The position numbers and the translations under genes were made by a program. Source: CAZGHS01 sp964525495 (GTDB lineage Bacteria; Patescibacteriota; Microgenomatia; JALYQM01). Taken from it: DNA of 64,000 bases. The notes beneath the pieces are model-generated. The model ran no database searches, was not told where the DNA came from, and worked only from the letters and a program-made list of their open reading frames with translations. Positions 8,210 to 17,599 of this stretch are shown piece after piece. Each line of letters starts with the position of its first letter. Position 1 is the first letter of the stretch. The DNA lies in the NCBI GenBank assembly GCA_964525495.1, contig CAZGHS010000007.1:1-64000 (forward strand), read 5' to 3'.

Positions 8210-10249
8210 ATGAATAAGAAAATAATTAACTGGCAACGAGTATTTACTATTGTTACATTACTATTGACTTTCTGGGTATATAAAAATTGGTTTATCTCAC
8301 CAGTAAACATTAGTACCGACTTAAACTTTGTGGACTATAGCGAATTAAAAAACCATTATGAAAATGGTCCAACTGTATGGTACCCACACATAGCAAACGG
8401 TTTTGGAACGCACGCACTATATCCACTAATATACTTTTGGTTCTTCTATCTTTTTCTTAGGGCAACATTCTTCATCGAAAATCCATTTATTCTACACAAA
8501 ATAATTTTCTTAATACCTGTTTTACTTACCGGAATAGGATCATGTTGGTATTTTACAAAGGTCTTTCTTAAAAAAAACACTGCATCCTTTGTGTTTTCGT
8601 TTATTTTTTTACTCAATCCCTATATTCTAATGGTTGCATCAGGAGGCCAAGCGGGAGTTGCGACTGCATATATGCTGACGCCTCTAGCAATAGCTTTTTT
8701 TTATCAGATTATAAAGAGAATTCAAAACGAAGAATATATAAGTAGATATCACCAACTTAGAGATTATCTAATATTTACAATAATAATAGTAGTACTCTCA
8801 ATGCACGATTCACGTATTTTGTATATCGACATTTTTGCATTAGTCTTGCTAGCCACAGGCATAATAATTAGTAACCGAGAACTTGTAAAAAAACTAGGAC
8901 NNNNNNNNNNAGGTTTTGTTGGGTTTCATGCAATCTGGATTGTTCCCTCACTTCTCAATACTTCCATTCAATTGCCAACAGGTTACGGCTCAGATGCATC
9001 ACTCCAATTTCTTAGCTTCACCAGGTTAGCTCACGCCATTACCTTAACCCATCCCAACTACCCTGAGAATATCTTTGGTCAAGTAAAAGAAATAAGTGGA
9101 TTTGCCTTCGTGTTACCTATCTTAGCTTTCTGGCAGTTGAGAAAAAAAGAAAAAAAAGTAATATTTTTTGCAATCCTATCGCTAGGTGGAATCTTTCTAT
9201 CCAAGGGAGCAAACGAGCCACTAGAACAATTTTATATTTGGGCATACAAATCACTACCACTCATGAACCTGTATAGAGATTCCACAAAATTTTTCGTACT
9301 TATTGCCGTTGGGTTTAGTTTTCTGATCTCGCTTACTCTAGATGAGCTAATAAGCTATAAAATTCTCCAAAAGTATAAAACAGCTATTCTCTCTGTATTT
9401 ATAGGATTTGTCATTATACTATGGAATCCCACTTTTATCGATCGTATAAAAGGTACATTAGCTTATCGTCAGTATCCAGAGGGATTTAAAAACGTTGAGA
9501 CTTATTTTAAAAAGGAAAACAATTACGGGAGAGTTCTGTGGGTTCCATACAAAGAAAAATTCGGATTCTCCAACCCTCAGCACCCTTCTGTAAATCTTAC
9601 TGAGATGATACGGGGAGGTCAATGTTTGCCAACCTTTTGTATCCCAGAGAAAACATGGCCAGATAATTATGTATTTACAAGAGAAGATATTTCAAAAGAA
9701 ATTCATGAGAATATACAAATATTCCAACAAGGCAGTTCTGAAAAGGTATTTAATAAACTGGCAATAAACTACATTGTGATTCCACCAGACATTGATCAAG
9801 AAATCTTTATATATGACAGAAAATACTATCAAACAATAAAAAACGAATATATAAACTTACTCGATCAGGTTTCCTGGCTAAATAAAACGTATGATACAGA
9901 AGGATTCGTAATATACAAAACGGCATGGCCTGGTGACCTTATCTCACCAAGTCAGTATAGTGAAGAAACACCAACAAAGTACAAAGTCTTTTTGACAGGG
10001 GAAGAGCAAGGAATATATTTTTCACAAAAATTTGATGAAAACTGGATACTAAAAGATAGCACTTACACTATAAAATCATCTGAAGATCAACAAATAAACT
10101 ATTTCGCAGTCAACAATCAATCAGGTGAATATAAATTGGAGTATCAACCGCAAAAATACGCAGATACTGGATTTCAAATCTCCACTGTAACCATATTTAT
10201 TCTTACTTTATTAACAGGATTCACAGCTCTAAAATCTGTAAAAGTATAG
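8210..10249 (+). CDS. Large polytopic membrane protein, YfhO/GT-C-like (contains a 10-N gap)
   Basis: 679 aa counting the four unknown codons at the gap (8901-8910). The first half has about ten hydrophobic segments, an early loop DFVDYSELKNHYENGPTVWYPH-like region (acidic residues in loop 1, as in GT-C enzymes), and the long soluble C-terminal part includes GSSEKVFNKLAINYIVIPPD before a final membrane span, an arrangement seen in YfhO and arabinofuranosyltransferase-like proteins. It should transfer sugars from a polyprenyl donor outside the membrane. The frame is kept across the gap if its true length is 10 or differs by a multiple of three. The 3' end overlaps the convergent gene by 21 bp. 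Confidence 0.7.
   Translation: MNKKIINWQRVFTIVTLLLTFWVYKNWFISPVNISTDLNFVDYSELKNHYENGPTVWYPHIANGFGTHALYPLIYFWFFYLFLRATFFIENPFILHKIIFLIPVLLTGIGSCWYFTKVFLKKNTASFVFSFIFLLNPYILMVASGGQAGVATAYMLTPLAIAFFYQIIKRIQNEEYISRYHQLRDYLIFTIIIVVLSMHDSRILYIDIFALVLLATGIIISNRELVKKLGXXXXGFVGFHAIWIVPSLLNTSIQLPTGYGSDASLQFLSFTRLAHAITLTHPNYPENIFGQVKEISGFAFVLPILAFWQLRKKEKKVIFFAILSLGGIFLSKGANEPLEQFYIWAYKSLPLMNLYRDSTKFFVLIAVGFSFLISLTLDELISYKILQKYKTAILSVFIGFVIILWNPTFIDRIKGTLAYRQYPEGFKNVETYFKKENNYGRVLWVPYKEKFGFSNPQHPSVNLTEMIRGGQCLPTFCIPEKTWPDNYVFTREDISKEIHENIQIFQQGSSEKVFNKLAINYIVIPPDIDQEIFIYDRKYYQTIKNEYINLLDQVSWLNKTYDTEGFVIYKTAWPGDLISPSQYSEETPTKYKVFLTGEEQGIYFSQKFDENWILKDSTYTIKSSEDQQINYFAVNNQSGEYKLEYQPQKYADTGFQISTVTIFILTLLTGFTALKSVKV
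8901..8910. other. Assembly gap (10 N)
   Basis: Ten unknown bases inside the YfhO/GT-C-like gene. The same reading frame is open on both sides. Confidence 0.99.
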
Positions 10250-12163
10250 TCCCTGAGCAGTCTTCACAGGGGCAGCCATATTCCCAGACTGCAAGCATGT
10301 ATACGACTCGAAAGCAAGTAAGTACTGAGTTCCGATGCGGTTCATAACTTCTGAAACCTTCGACGTATCGCAGTTAAGAAGGCTAGCCCGCAAGTCACGT
10401 AGATTTTGTTTTCTCACATCATGCTCTTTACCAAAGTCAAACACAGTTGAAATAGTTTCAAGATATGCAGTTCGCCCAGCAATCGGGCCTATCAAACCTC
10501 GCTGTCCCCAATCTAAATCTTTAGTAACCTCGTCGTAGCGAGGAAGAACTGTCACATATTGGGTCTCAGAAACAGTTTTTTTCAAAGTCATAAGTACAGA
10601 CTCTTGATCCTTTGAGAGAAAAATCCCTGTAGGTTCAAAAACATATCCTTTCAAATGTAAATAGATCTCAACTCCGGCTAAAAGGCCGACTAAAAGTAAG
10701 CAAATCGTTTTAACAATATACCCTCTTGCAACAAATAGATTACCTAAAGAAATTCCAGCAGGTATAGATAAAAGAATCATACCTATCCACATAAACTGTG
10801 TGATATCAAATATGGAGACTGATTGAATAAAAAAAGAGATCATAATAAGTGGAACTAAGAAGCAAACAACTAGTATCAAAACATAGGGATTTCGCCAAAA
10901 GGAGAGACTGAACATATTTCGTATGTCTTTCAACATAACTAACTTTGTTCCCAAGTTTATTATCCAAAAAACGCTCAAAGCTTCTGCATATAAAATAATA
11001 AGTCGAGGGATATTAGAGTGTTCTAAAAAAATTACACGGCGCTGCTCCCAGTTCCATTCATGAAAAAACCATTGGCGCATAAAGTGGTCATAAAACACCA
11101 GAGGCGCCCACACAAGCGTAACCGTTCCAGAATTATTAATAACAAAAGTAAAGTAGGTTAATAAAGCAGTGAGAACACACGTAATAAAAGTGACAATAGA
11201 TGTAGATAATGATCTTCTCTTAAAAAATAAAACTAGACAATACACAACCAATGCCAGTATCCCGATAAAGCCAGCGTAGACTTTTATCTGGCTCAAAAGT
11301 CCTAAGAACAAAGCAGTTAGAATAACATATCCTCGTTTCTCTAATATTTTAGGTAAGAAAAAAAGTCCAGATAATAAGAAAATTAAAGACAAGACCAAGG
11401 GTGGATTAAGCAGCAATCCTACACCATAAAAAAGTCCGGAATAGAAAAGAGCATAATGGTAAGTAAATAATGGTGTAAAGCTTTGTAATGTAAATACAAA
11501 TATAAGAACAAAGCATGCAACAACTCTTTTATGAGTAAAAAGGCGTGCCCAAACATAAAAAACACTTCCAAATAAGCACGAAAGAAAAAAAGGAAACATT
11601 CTAAAGTACAGATCATATAGAGGAAAATTGAAAAAAAGTGTAAATCTACTCAACAAAAAGTCATAAAAATAGTGATAGCCTCTCAGTTCAACACCTGCAA
11701 AGGCCAAGTTTTTAGGCGGGAAAGAATTCATCAAAGCGTGAATATAAGATAGATGCGTTAATCCATCTATTGCATTTACACCAATAAACTGTAGGCCCCG
11801 ATTACCATACCACCCAGAGAAAAAAGTAATACTTAAGTGGATGAGAGCGCCAGTCACTACGGTAATAAGCACAAGAGGATTAAGTCGATAAGAATATAAT
11901 AGAGGTAATTGCTTGAATCGTAATAATCGATATAAAAAAACAAAATCGATAGCAAAGAAAGTAAGCAGTACTAAATATGGAGCTTGTAGCCATGCAAAAA
12001 TATAACTGACTATAATGAAACATGCAAGTCCGATACACCACGAAAGGATAAATTCATCGCGTTTAGCAAGTGGTATTTGAAAGAAATAGAGTACCGCGCG
12101 CCCGGGTAGAAAAAATAATACAATAGTTAAAACAATAAAAAGAGTTAGCCAAACCAAAAGCAT
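10229..12163 (-). CDS. Polytopic membrane protein, GT-C-like
   Basis: 644 aa from the chosen start. About twelve hydrophobic segments fill residues 1-500, with a periplasm-type loop after the fourth span and a soluble C-terminal segment ending in NRIGTQYLLAFESY, similar in style to the neighbouring YfhO-like protein. No catalytic motif can be named with certainty; a GT-C glycosyltransferase or oligosaccharide transfer role is inferred from topology and neighbours. The start MLLVWLT at 12163 is preferred over an ATG at 12193 because a TATACT box lies exactly 6 nt before it and the longer start would overlap the divergent gene. Confidence 0.65.
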   Translation of the reverse strand: MLLVWLTLFIVLTIVLFFLPGRAVLYFFQIPLAKRDEFILSWCIGLACFIIVSYIFAWLQAPYLVLLTFFAIDFVFLYRLLRFKQLPLLYSYRLNPLVLITVVTGALIHLSITFFSGWYGNRGLQFIGVNAIDGLTHLSYIHALMNSFPPKNLAFAGVELRGYHYFYDFLLSRFTLFFNFPLYDLYFRMFPFFLSCLFGSVFYVWARLFTHKRVVACFVLIFVFTLQSFTPLFTYHYALFYSGLFYGVGLLLNPPLVLSLIFLLSGLFFLPKILEKRGYVILTALFLGLLSQIKVYAGFIGILALVVYCLVLFFKRRSLSTSIVTFITCVLTALLTYFTFVINNSGTVTLVWAPLVFYDHFMRQWFFHEWNWEQRRVIFLEHSNIPRLIILYAEALSVFWIINLGTKLVMLKDIRNMFSLSFWRNPYVLILVVCFLVPLIMISFFIQSVSIFDITQFMWIGMILLSIPAGISLGNLFVARGYIVKTICLLLVGLLAGVEIYLHLKGYVFEPTGIFLSKDQESVLMTLKKTVSETQYVTVLPRYDEVTKDLDWGQRGLIGPIAGRTAYLETISTVFDFGKEHDVRKQNLRDLRASLLNCDTSKVSEVMNRIGTQYLLAFESYTCLQSGNMAAPVKTAQGLYFYRF

Positions 12164-12169
12164 AAATGT

Positions 12170-12177
12170 AGTATAAA
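12170..12177. promoter_or_regulatory. Overlapping divergent -10 boxes, both leaderless
   Basis: Within GTAGTATAAAACAAATATG, TATAAA (12172-12177, plus) is 6 nt before the ATG at 12184 and TATACT (12175-12170, minus) is 6 nt before the ATG at 12163. The two -10 boxes share four base pairs, so only one polymerase can melt the site at a time. Confidence 0.6.
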
Positions 12178-12183
12178 ACAAAT

Positions 12184-13887
12184 ATGAATACAAAACACCT
12201 AATACTCATAATCGGCATTTTATCAGTTAGTTTGCTGTTAAGGATTGTTAATTTAGATATTAGTCCGCCTGCTATTACAAATGACGAAGTAAATGCTGCT
12301 TACAATAGCTACTCATTAGCTACAACAGGAAAAGACGTCTCAGGGCAATCTTGGTTTAAAGCTGCTTTTCTAACGCCTCAAAACTATACAATGACCGAGT
12401 TTTTGGCAGTCGCCGCGGTGCCTTGGATCAAAGTATTTGGACTTTCCATGGCATCAGTAAGATCGTGGTATGCAGTTCTGGGCGCTTTAACAACCGGTCT
12501 CTTGTTTTTAATCACAAAAAAACTCACACACAATCAGGCAATTGCGATTCTAAGTGCCGGGATATTAGCAGTGATGCCTTGGCATATTCACTTCAGCAGA
12601 TTAGGGTATGACGGGATGTTAGCTTTGTTTTGGCTATTGCTTGGAACTACAATAATTCTATACGCAAAAAGTAAAACCATTTTCCTAGCTATTCCATTTT
12701 ACATTCTATCGTTTCATTCGTACCACGCTTTTAAATTGATAGTAGCTCCATTTATCATAGCCTTAGTTATATATTTAAGTAAAACAAACGCAAAAAAAAC
12801 AATTGCAATTGCCCTTTTTGTAGTCATTTGGATGGCGATATATCTTCCGCTGTTTCAAAAATATAGCGCTGCTCAATCTAGGACAGACGAACTTCTAATT
12901 AACAGTGAAGAAGTTACAAAAAAAGTTAATCGAGATCGTCAGAATTCACTAGTATATCAGCCCATTACAACAGTTTTCAGCAATAAATTCACCTATTCAA
13001 TAAGAAAAATCACTGATAACGCATTCAGTTTCTTTAGTCCAAACATGTTGTTCCTAACTGGTGAAGGAAATACAATTTTCTCAACACACGAGCATGGATT
13101 ATTTTATTCTTTTGAAATTATTTTTTTGATTATAGGGATACACGCGATATGGAGAAGAAATAAGAGACTAGCCTTATTCCTAATATGCACAATCCTAATT
13201 GCCATTCTACCATCGGTACTTAACGTTTATAATCAAGCGTATGCGTTGAGATCTCTTGCGGTAACACCTTGGGCGGCAATTGTTATCGCGTACGGGATCT
13301 ATGCGTTAGTAACAAGTTTTAAAACAAATTATATAAAAAAGGCTTCAATCATCACGATCACAATTTCGTATACACTTGGGCTAGGGAACTATTTAACAAT
13401 CTATCATGGGCTATATCCAGTCAACGCCGCATCAAGCTATTTATTGCAAGACCGAATACTTGCTAACTACCTACAATCTGTGCCCAAAGACCAAACCGCT
13501 TATATTATCGGTCAAGAACCGCGCGGTTACATGTTACGCTATGCTTTTTACTCCCGAACCAACCCAGCCATTATTCAAGATCAATGGTTCCAGAATGAGT
13601 ATAAAATAGACAATGTTATATTCACCTCAGAATGCAAAAATGCATCACGGGGGATAACTATCGTTCATAAAGATAAACCAGATTGTATAAAGGAAAAATT
13701 AATAGAAAGACAAAAGCTTTCAGATAATAACCAAATATGGATCTGGCAAGGTGATCAAGAATGTTTACAATATGCGTCAGATCATACAAAATTCATATAT
13801 CCAAAGGATAAAAAAAGCTGGCAAGATATAGGAAAGTTTACTAAAGTAGATTTGTGTAAAAATTGGATAATTAAAAGAGAAATATGA
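12184..13887 (+). CDS. PMT/ArnT-like GT-C glycosyltransferase
   Basis: 567 aa. An N-terminal span is followed by loop 1 with the conserved acidic pair (PPAITNDEVNAAYNSYSLA), then SVRSWYAVLGALTTGLLFL and AVMPWHIHFSRLGYDGML, a pattern typical of the dolichyl/polyprenyl-phosphate-dependent PMT_2 family (GT39/GT83). It should use a polyprenyl-phosphate sugar and act on the outer face of the membrane. The last ~150 residues are a soluble domain. Overlaps the next small gene by 4 bp. Acceptor may be a protein or a glycan. Confidence 0.8.
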   Translation: MNTKHLILIIGILSVSLLLRIVNLDISPPAITNDEVNAAYNSYSLATTGKDVSGQSWFKAAFLTPQNYTMTEFLAVAAVPWIKVFGLSMASVRSWYAVLGALTTGLLFLITKKLTHNQAIAILSAGILAVMPWHIHFSRLGYDGMLALFWLLLGTTIILYAKSKTIFLAIPFYILSFHSYHAFKLIVAPFIIALVIYLSKTNAKKTIAIALFVVIWMAIYLPLFQKYSAAQSRTDELLINSEEVTKKVNRDRQNSLVYQPITTVFSNKFTYSIRKITDNAFSFFSPNMLFLTGEGNTIFSTHEHGLFYSFEIIFLIIGIHAIWRRNKRLALFLICTILIAILPSVLNVYNQAYALRSLAVTPWAAIVIAYGIYALVTSFKTNYIKKASIITITISYTLGLGNYLTIYHGLYPVNAASSYLLQDRILANYLQSVPKDQTAYIIGQEPRGYMLRYAFYSRTNPAIIQDQWFQNEYKIDNVIFTSECKNASRGITIVHKDKPDCIKEKLIERQKLSDNNQIWIWQGDQECLQYASDHTKFIYPKDKKSWQDIGKFTKVDLCKNWIIKREI

Positions 13888-14120
13888 AACCACAAGATCT
13901 AGTATTTATAGCAGCAATCCTATTTCTAATCATATATAAGAAAGGCAAGTATATGTGGTTCGCCGGGATGATTTCACTTCTACTTGCCGGACTACTTTTC
14001 CTAGTCAACAATTTATTCACATCACAAAGGCTAAGCTGGTATGCTTTCGGGTTCCTCTTACTCGCAACAATTCGTCAAGCGAGTATAATAATCTCACATG
14101 AATCCAAAAAGAATAATTAA
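13884..14120 (+). CDS. Small two-span membrane protein, unknown
   Basis: 78 aa. Two or three hydrophobic segments (LVFIAAILFLIIY, MWFAGMISLLLAGLLFLV and WYAFGFLLLATIRQA). It overlaps the PMT-like gene before it by 4 bp and the PMT-like gene after it by 23 bp, so it is probably translated with them and may be an accessory subunit. I do not recognise a family. Confidence 0.6.
   Translation: MKPQDLVFIAAILFLIIYKKGKYMWFAGMISLLLAGLLFLVNNLFTSQRLSWYAFGFLLLATIRQASIIISHESKKNN
14084..14089 (+). promoter_or_regulatory. Internal -10 box before the second PMT-like gene
   Basis: TATAAT ends 8 nt before the ATG at 14098, inside the coding sequence of the 78-aa protein. It could give a separate near-leaderless transcript. 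Confidence 0.4.
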
Positions 14121-15252
14121 ATCTGCTTTAGTGATAGTTATCTTAGTCAGTTTTGGACTCATCCTCTATAACAATAAAGAAAAATATACGACGTTTGACT
14201 ATTGGAAACGGTTCCCACAGTTAAAAAAAGATTTTTATGGATCGCAATATTTTAACAAGGATTCAGTTGGATTTACCCCAGACGAACACGTTTACTCGTT
14301 TGCAGGCGGGGCATTAATCCAAGGAGAAAATCCAATACTTATTCTTCCCGAAGCGCCTCCCCTTGGAAAATACCTTATCGGCCTCTCAGCAAAATTATTC
14401 AACAATGAAAATATTCTCATCATGCCAGTCGCTGGAATCATCGGACTAGTCTTCATGTATCTTATTGGCCGTCAAATATATACTTCATCCATCACGCCTC
14501 TTATTCCTCCGTTGTTGGTCACTCTCGAACCCCTATATAGGAATCAATATAAATACGTGCCACTCTTCGATATTGCCCATCTCATGTTCTTATTAATTTC
14601 GCTTTATTTTTTCAACAAAGCGCTAACAGCTAAAGAAAAAGATCTGAAATGGTTTATTGCTGCTCAAATTGCATTCGGTTGTTTTATTTCAACTAAGTTC
14701 TATATGGCAGGTATTACAATTGCCGGGGCTTGGGTCCTAGTATTGCTCTACAATAAAAATAAATCAAAACTTATCAAACTATTCGCTACATTCCCAATCT
14801 CAGTATTTGTGCTATATCTCACCTATGTTCGAGTACTTATCATAGGATATCCATTTAACAGGTTTCTAGGGATTCAGCGTTGGATTTACAACTTTTGGAC
14901 AGGAAAACTAAGTTTGCCATTCACGGTTTGGCCACTCATTTTTCTAAATCAGTGGTACGTCTGGTGGGGTGACGTTCCGATCCTCTCAGATTTTCAATGG
15001 CAAATCACATGGCCTGTCGTTACTGCTTTGTCATTTTCAGCACTCGCATTATATATACTTAAAAAACTACCTCAGAAAAAAGAAGTCGAAGTAATTCTCG
15101 CATTTACACTTACCTATGGAGCATTCGCAAGTATAGGACAAACATCCGCACGTTATCTCGTTATTTATCTTCCTATCCTGTATCTAGCGAGCACGTACCT
15201 TCTTGAACATATCATCATCTCTAGGCGAAACAAACAAAAAATCCTACGCTAA
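14098..15252 (+). CDS. PMT-like GT-C glycosyltransferase
   Basis: 384 aa, about eight membrane spans. The signature residues of the PMT family are visible: an acidic pair in loop 1 (FTPDEHVYSFAGG) and EAPPLGKYLIGLSAKL, the equivalent of the HPPLGK motif after it. A further hallmark is the sequence of short spans and a Tyr-rich loop (EPLYRNQYKYVPLFD). It lacks the C-terminal soluble MIR-like part of eukaryotic PMTs. It probably transfers a sugar from a polyprenyl-phosphate carrier on the outer membrane face. It overlaps the small membrane protein gene upstream. Confidence 0.75.
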   Translation: MNPKRIIKSALVIVILVSFGLILYNNKEKYTTFDYWKRFPQLKKDFYGSQYFNKDSVGFTPDEHVYSFAGGALIQGENPILILPEAPPLGKYLIGLSAKLFNNENILIMPVAGIIGLVFMYLIGRQIYTSSITPLIPPLLVTLEPLYRNQYKYVPLFDIAHLMFLLISLYFFNKALTAKEKDLKWFIAAQIAFGCFISTKFYMAGITIAGAWVLVLLYNKNKSKLIKLFATFPISVFVLYLTYVRVLIIGYPFNRFLGIQRWIYNFWTGKLSLPFTVWPLIFLNQWYVWWGDVPILSDFQWQITWPVVTALSFSALALYILKKLPQKKEVEVILAFTLTYGAFASIGQTSARYLVIYLPILYLASTYLLEHIIISRRNKQKILR

Positions 15253-15306
15253 TCTTGCATAATACTGAGGCTATGATATCTTTTTCACCAGACGCGAAAG
15301 ATTCAC

Positions 15307-16533
15307 ATGAACATTCTCATTATTCATTGCTCCTTTATTTATACCGGTGGGGGAGAACGCATAGTATTAGAGCAAATAGATCACCTCACACGTCGTGGCA
15401 ATAAAGTACTGTGTTACACACCTGTACTCGACACCAAAAACTGCTTCCCCGATATCATAAAAAAATACCAAATAAAAACTTTTCTGCCGCAATTACCTCG
15501 ATGGTTTCCAATACGCCATGCAATCGTAATGTTACTAAGCTGCATTATTACACCCCTCTATGCTTTTAAATTTAAAAATGTAGATATTATCATTGGGGAA
15601 AACCAACCTGGTGCCTGGATTGCCTACGTATTATCAGTATTAACAAAAAAACCGTACATCGTATATTTAAATCACCCCAATCGAATGATTTATCCTCGGG
15701 ACAATGAAGACTGGGCGTCAATAAAAGACTTTAAATTATTAAGTTATCTATTTTTTCTATTCAAACCAGTATTAAAAATCTTAGATAATATAAGCATTAA
15801 AAATGCGAAACAACGTTTAGTTAATGGTATCTTTATTGGAAAAGAAATTGAGAAAATCTACAACATTTCATGGATGGCCTGTCCGTCTGGGGCAATAAGA
15901 ATAAAAGAATATAAAGACAGAGAAGAAAATAAATCTGGAAAAATAACTATAAACGGTCGAACGATCGATAGACCATTTATATTATTTACTGGTCGCCATC
16001 AGAAATGGAAACGTATTGATTGGTTAGTGGAAATAGGATCAATTATCAGCAAGCAACATCAAGATTTCTATATTCTTATTCCGGGATCTTCAACACCATA
16101 TACAGAAGTCTTAAAAAGACTAACAAAAAAATTGCACGCGCAATCCTATGTACTGTTCTTAGGAAGAATAACTCAAGAAGAGCTCAGAAAGCTTTATTTG
16201 CAGGCATCGGCATATGCGTTTCCGTCTGAGAAAGAAGATTTCGGCATAGTTATCATCGAAGCAATGGGTCATGGAGTTCCGGTTGTTGCTTGGAATGTAG
16301 GTGGACCAACCGATTCAGTAGTGGACCATAAAACCGGCTACTTAATCGAGCCGTACGACAAAGAAAAATTCGCACAAGCGCTTCTTTCTATTCTCACAAA
16401 TAACAAGTTACAAAACTCACTTGGAAGGAACGCAGTCGAACATATAGCAAAGAATTTTAGTTGGACAAGACACACAAATATCCTTGAACAAGAATTAAAG
16501 AAAGCGGTAGTAGTAAAACACAAAAAGGTGTGA
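15307..16533 (+). CDS. GT4-family glycosyltransferase (ALG2-like)
   Basis: 408 aa. The start MNILIIHCSFIYTGGGERIV has the donor-side glycine loop; the C-terminal half has FTGRHQKWKRIDWLVE, YVLFLGRITQEELRKLYLQA and the EX7E motif in SEKEDFGIVIIEAMGHGVPV. The overall pattern resembles alpha-mannosyltransferases of the ALG2/PimB type. It has a hydrophobic stretch near residue 75 (AIVMLLSCIITPLYAF) that may attach it to the membrane. The 19-bp gap to the radical SAM gene suggests a shared transcript. Confidence 0.85.
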   Translation: MNILIIHCSFIYTGGGERIVLEQIDHLTRRGNKVLCYTPVLDTKNCFPDIIKKYQIKTFLPQLPRWFPIRHAIVMLLSCIITPLYAFKFKNVDIIIGENQPGAWIAYVLSVLTKKPYIVYLNHPNRMIYPRDNEDWASIKDFKLLSYLFFLFKPVLKILDNISIKNAKQRLVNGIFIGKEIEKIYNISWMACPSGAIRIKEYKDREENKSGKITINGRTIDRPFILFTGRHQKWKRIDWLVEIGSIISKQHQDFYILIPGSSTPYTEVLKRLTKKLHAQSYVLFLGRITQEELRKLYLQASAYAFPSEKEDFGIVIIEAMGHGVPVVAWNVGGPTDSVVDHKTGYLIEPYDKEKFAQALLSILTNNKLQNSLGRNAVEHIAKNFSWTRHTNILEQELKKAVVVKHKKV

Positions 16534-16551
16534 TAGGTTAGTCGTATAAAC

Positions 16552-17592
16552 ATGAACCTGCCCAATCCTGCCCAAAATGCAGTCTTTGCCATCGAAAATA
16601 AATTAAAGCGCAATCACGTAGTCCAAAGCGAACTATTTAAACGCAAAATTCGTTGGGATTTCCCAATGTCTATCAATCTAGAAACAACCAATCATTGTAA
16701 TTTGCGCTGCATTATGTGCCCTCGACATCTCACCGACCGGGGATTTGGTCTCATGGATGACGGTCTTTATCAAAAGCTAATTGATGAAATAGCTGAAAAA
16801 GGTCCAGTTCTAACACTCACTTTGATAAAAGACGGCGAATCATTAATCCATCCCCGCGTTCATGAATTAATAAAATACGCCAAAGAACGAAAAGCTGCGC
16901 ATCGTATCGAAATTTTTTCAAATGGAATTCTACTCGATGAAGATAGATCAGTAAAAATAATTGAATCAGGCCTCGATGTATTAAATATTAGTATTGATGC
17001 AATGAATCCAGAGACCTACAAGAAGATTAAAGGAAGAGATCAATACGAAATGGTTGTAAAAAATACTAAGAGATTTGCCGAAATTAAAAAAGAAATGGGA
17101 GCCAAAACACCTTTACTTGTAGCTAAATTCATAGGAATGACAGAAAATGCTGAGCAATTACAAGAGTATAAAAGCTTTTGGAAACCAATCGCTGATCAAG
17201 TACTTATCTCTCCTTATCACAATTACGCAGGTGGAACGTCAGACCGAAAACTCAAATCCCAAAAAGATGCCAAATGTAGATATCCCTGCTTAGTCACATG
17301 GTTCAATCCAGTAGTTTTGTGGGATGGTCTCGTCACACCATGTTGTGTCAATTTTATGAAAAACGAACTCATTATGGGTGATGTTAAAACACAGACTATC
17401 GAAGAAGTGTGGCAAAGCGATAAATACAACAAACTTCGAGCAGATATGATACGGGGAGACATGTCAGAGTGGAAAACTTGTTCACGTTGTACTTATTGGG
17501 AAAACTTTGTAAATATGACTGGTTGGCTGGAAAATAAAGAGAAGAATCTCGAAAATCCCTATCTTCCACAAAGTCAGGTTTCAACGGTATAA
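16552..17592 (+). CDS. Radical SAM protein with SPASM-type C-terminus
   Basis: 346 aa. The [4Fe-4S] motif is C49-x3-C53-x2-C56 (CNLRCIMC) in a typical first strand (INLETTNH). The C-terminal part carries an extra cysteine set, CRYPCLVTW, VTPCCVNF and WKTCSRCTYW, as in SPASM/twitch domains that hold auxiliary clusters. The family covers peptide-modifying maturases and also sugar or tRNA enzymes; no precursor peptide is visible nearby, so the substrate may be a glycan or lipid intermediate of the preceding glycosyltransferases. A TATAAA box lies directly before the ATG and is not at useful spacing. Confidence 0.85.
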   Translation: MNLPNPAQNAVFAIENKLKRNHVVQSELFKRKIRWDFPMSINLETTNHCNLRCIMCPRHLTDRGFGLMDDGLYQKLIDEIAEKGPVLTLTLIKDGESLIHPRVHELIKYAKERKAAHRIEIFSNGILLDEDRSVKIIESGLDVLNISIDAMNPETYKKIKGRDQYEMVVKNTKRFAEIKKEMGAKTPLLVAKFIGMTENAEQLQEYKSFWKPIADQVLISPYHNYAGGTSDRKLKSQKDAKCRYPCLVTWFNPVVLWDGLVTPCCVNFMKNELIMGDVKTQTIEEVWQSDKYNKLRADMIRGDMSEWKTCSRCTYWENFVNMTGWLENKEKNLENPYLPQSQVSTV

Positions 17593-17593
17593 T
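17588..17593 (+). promoter_or_regulatory. -10 box of alaS, leaderless type
   Basis: TATAAT followed by 6 nt (GCACGC) and the ATG at 17600; a weak TTCCAC lies 18 bp upstream at 17564-17569. The box lies in the end of the radical SAM gene. Confidence 0.6.
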
Positions 17594-17599
17594 GCACGC

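Noticed and set aside
16545..16550. TATAAA just before the radical SAM gene as a leaderless promoter
   Set aside because: Only 1 nt separates it from the ATG, which would put the transcript start inside the coding sequence.
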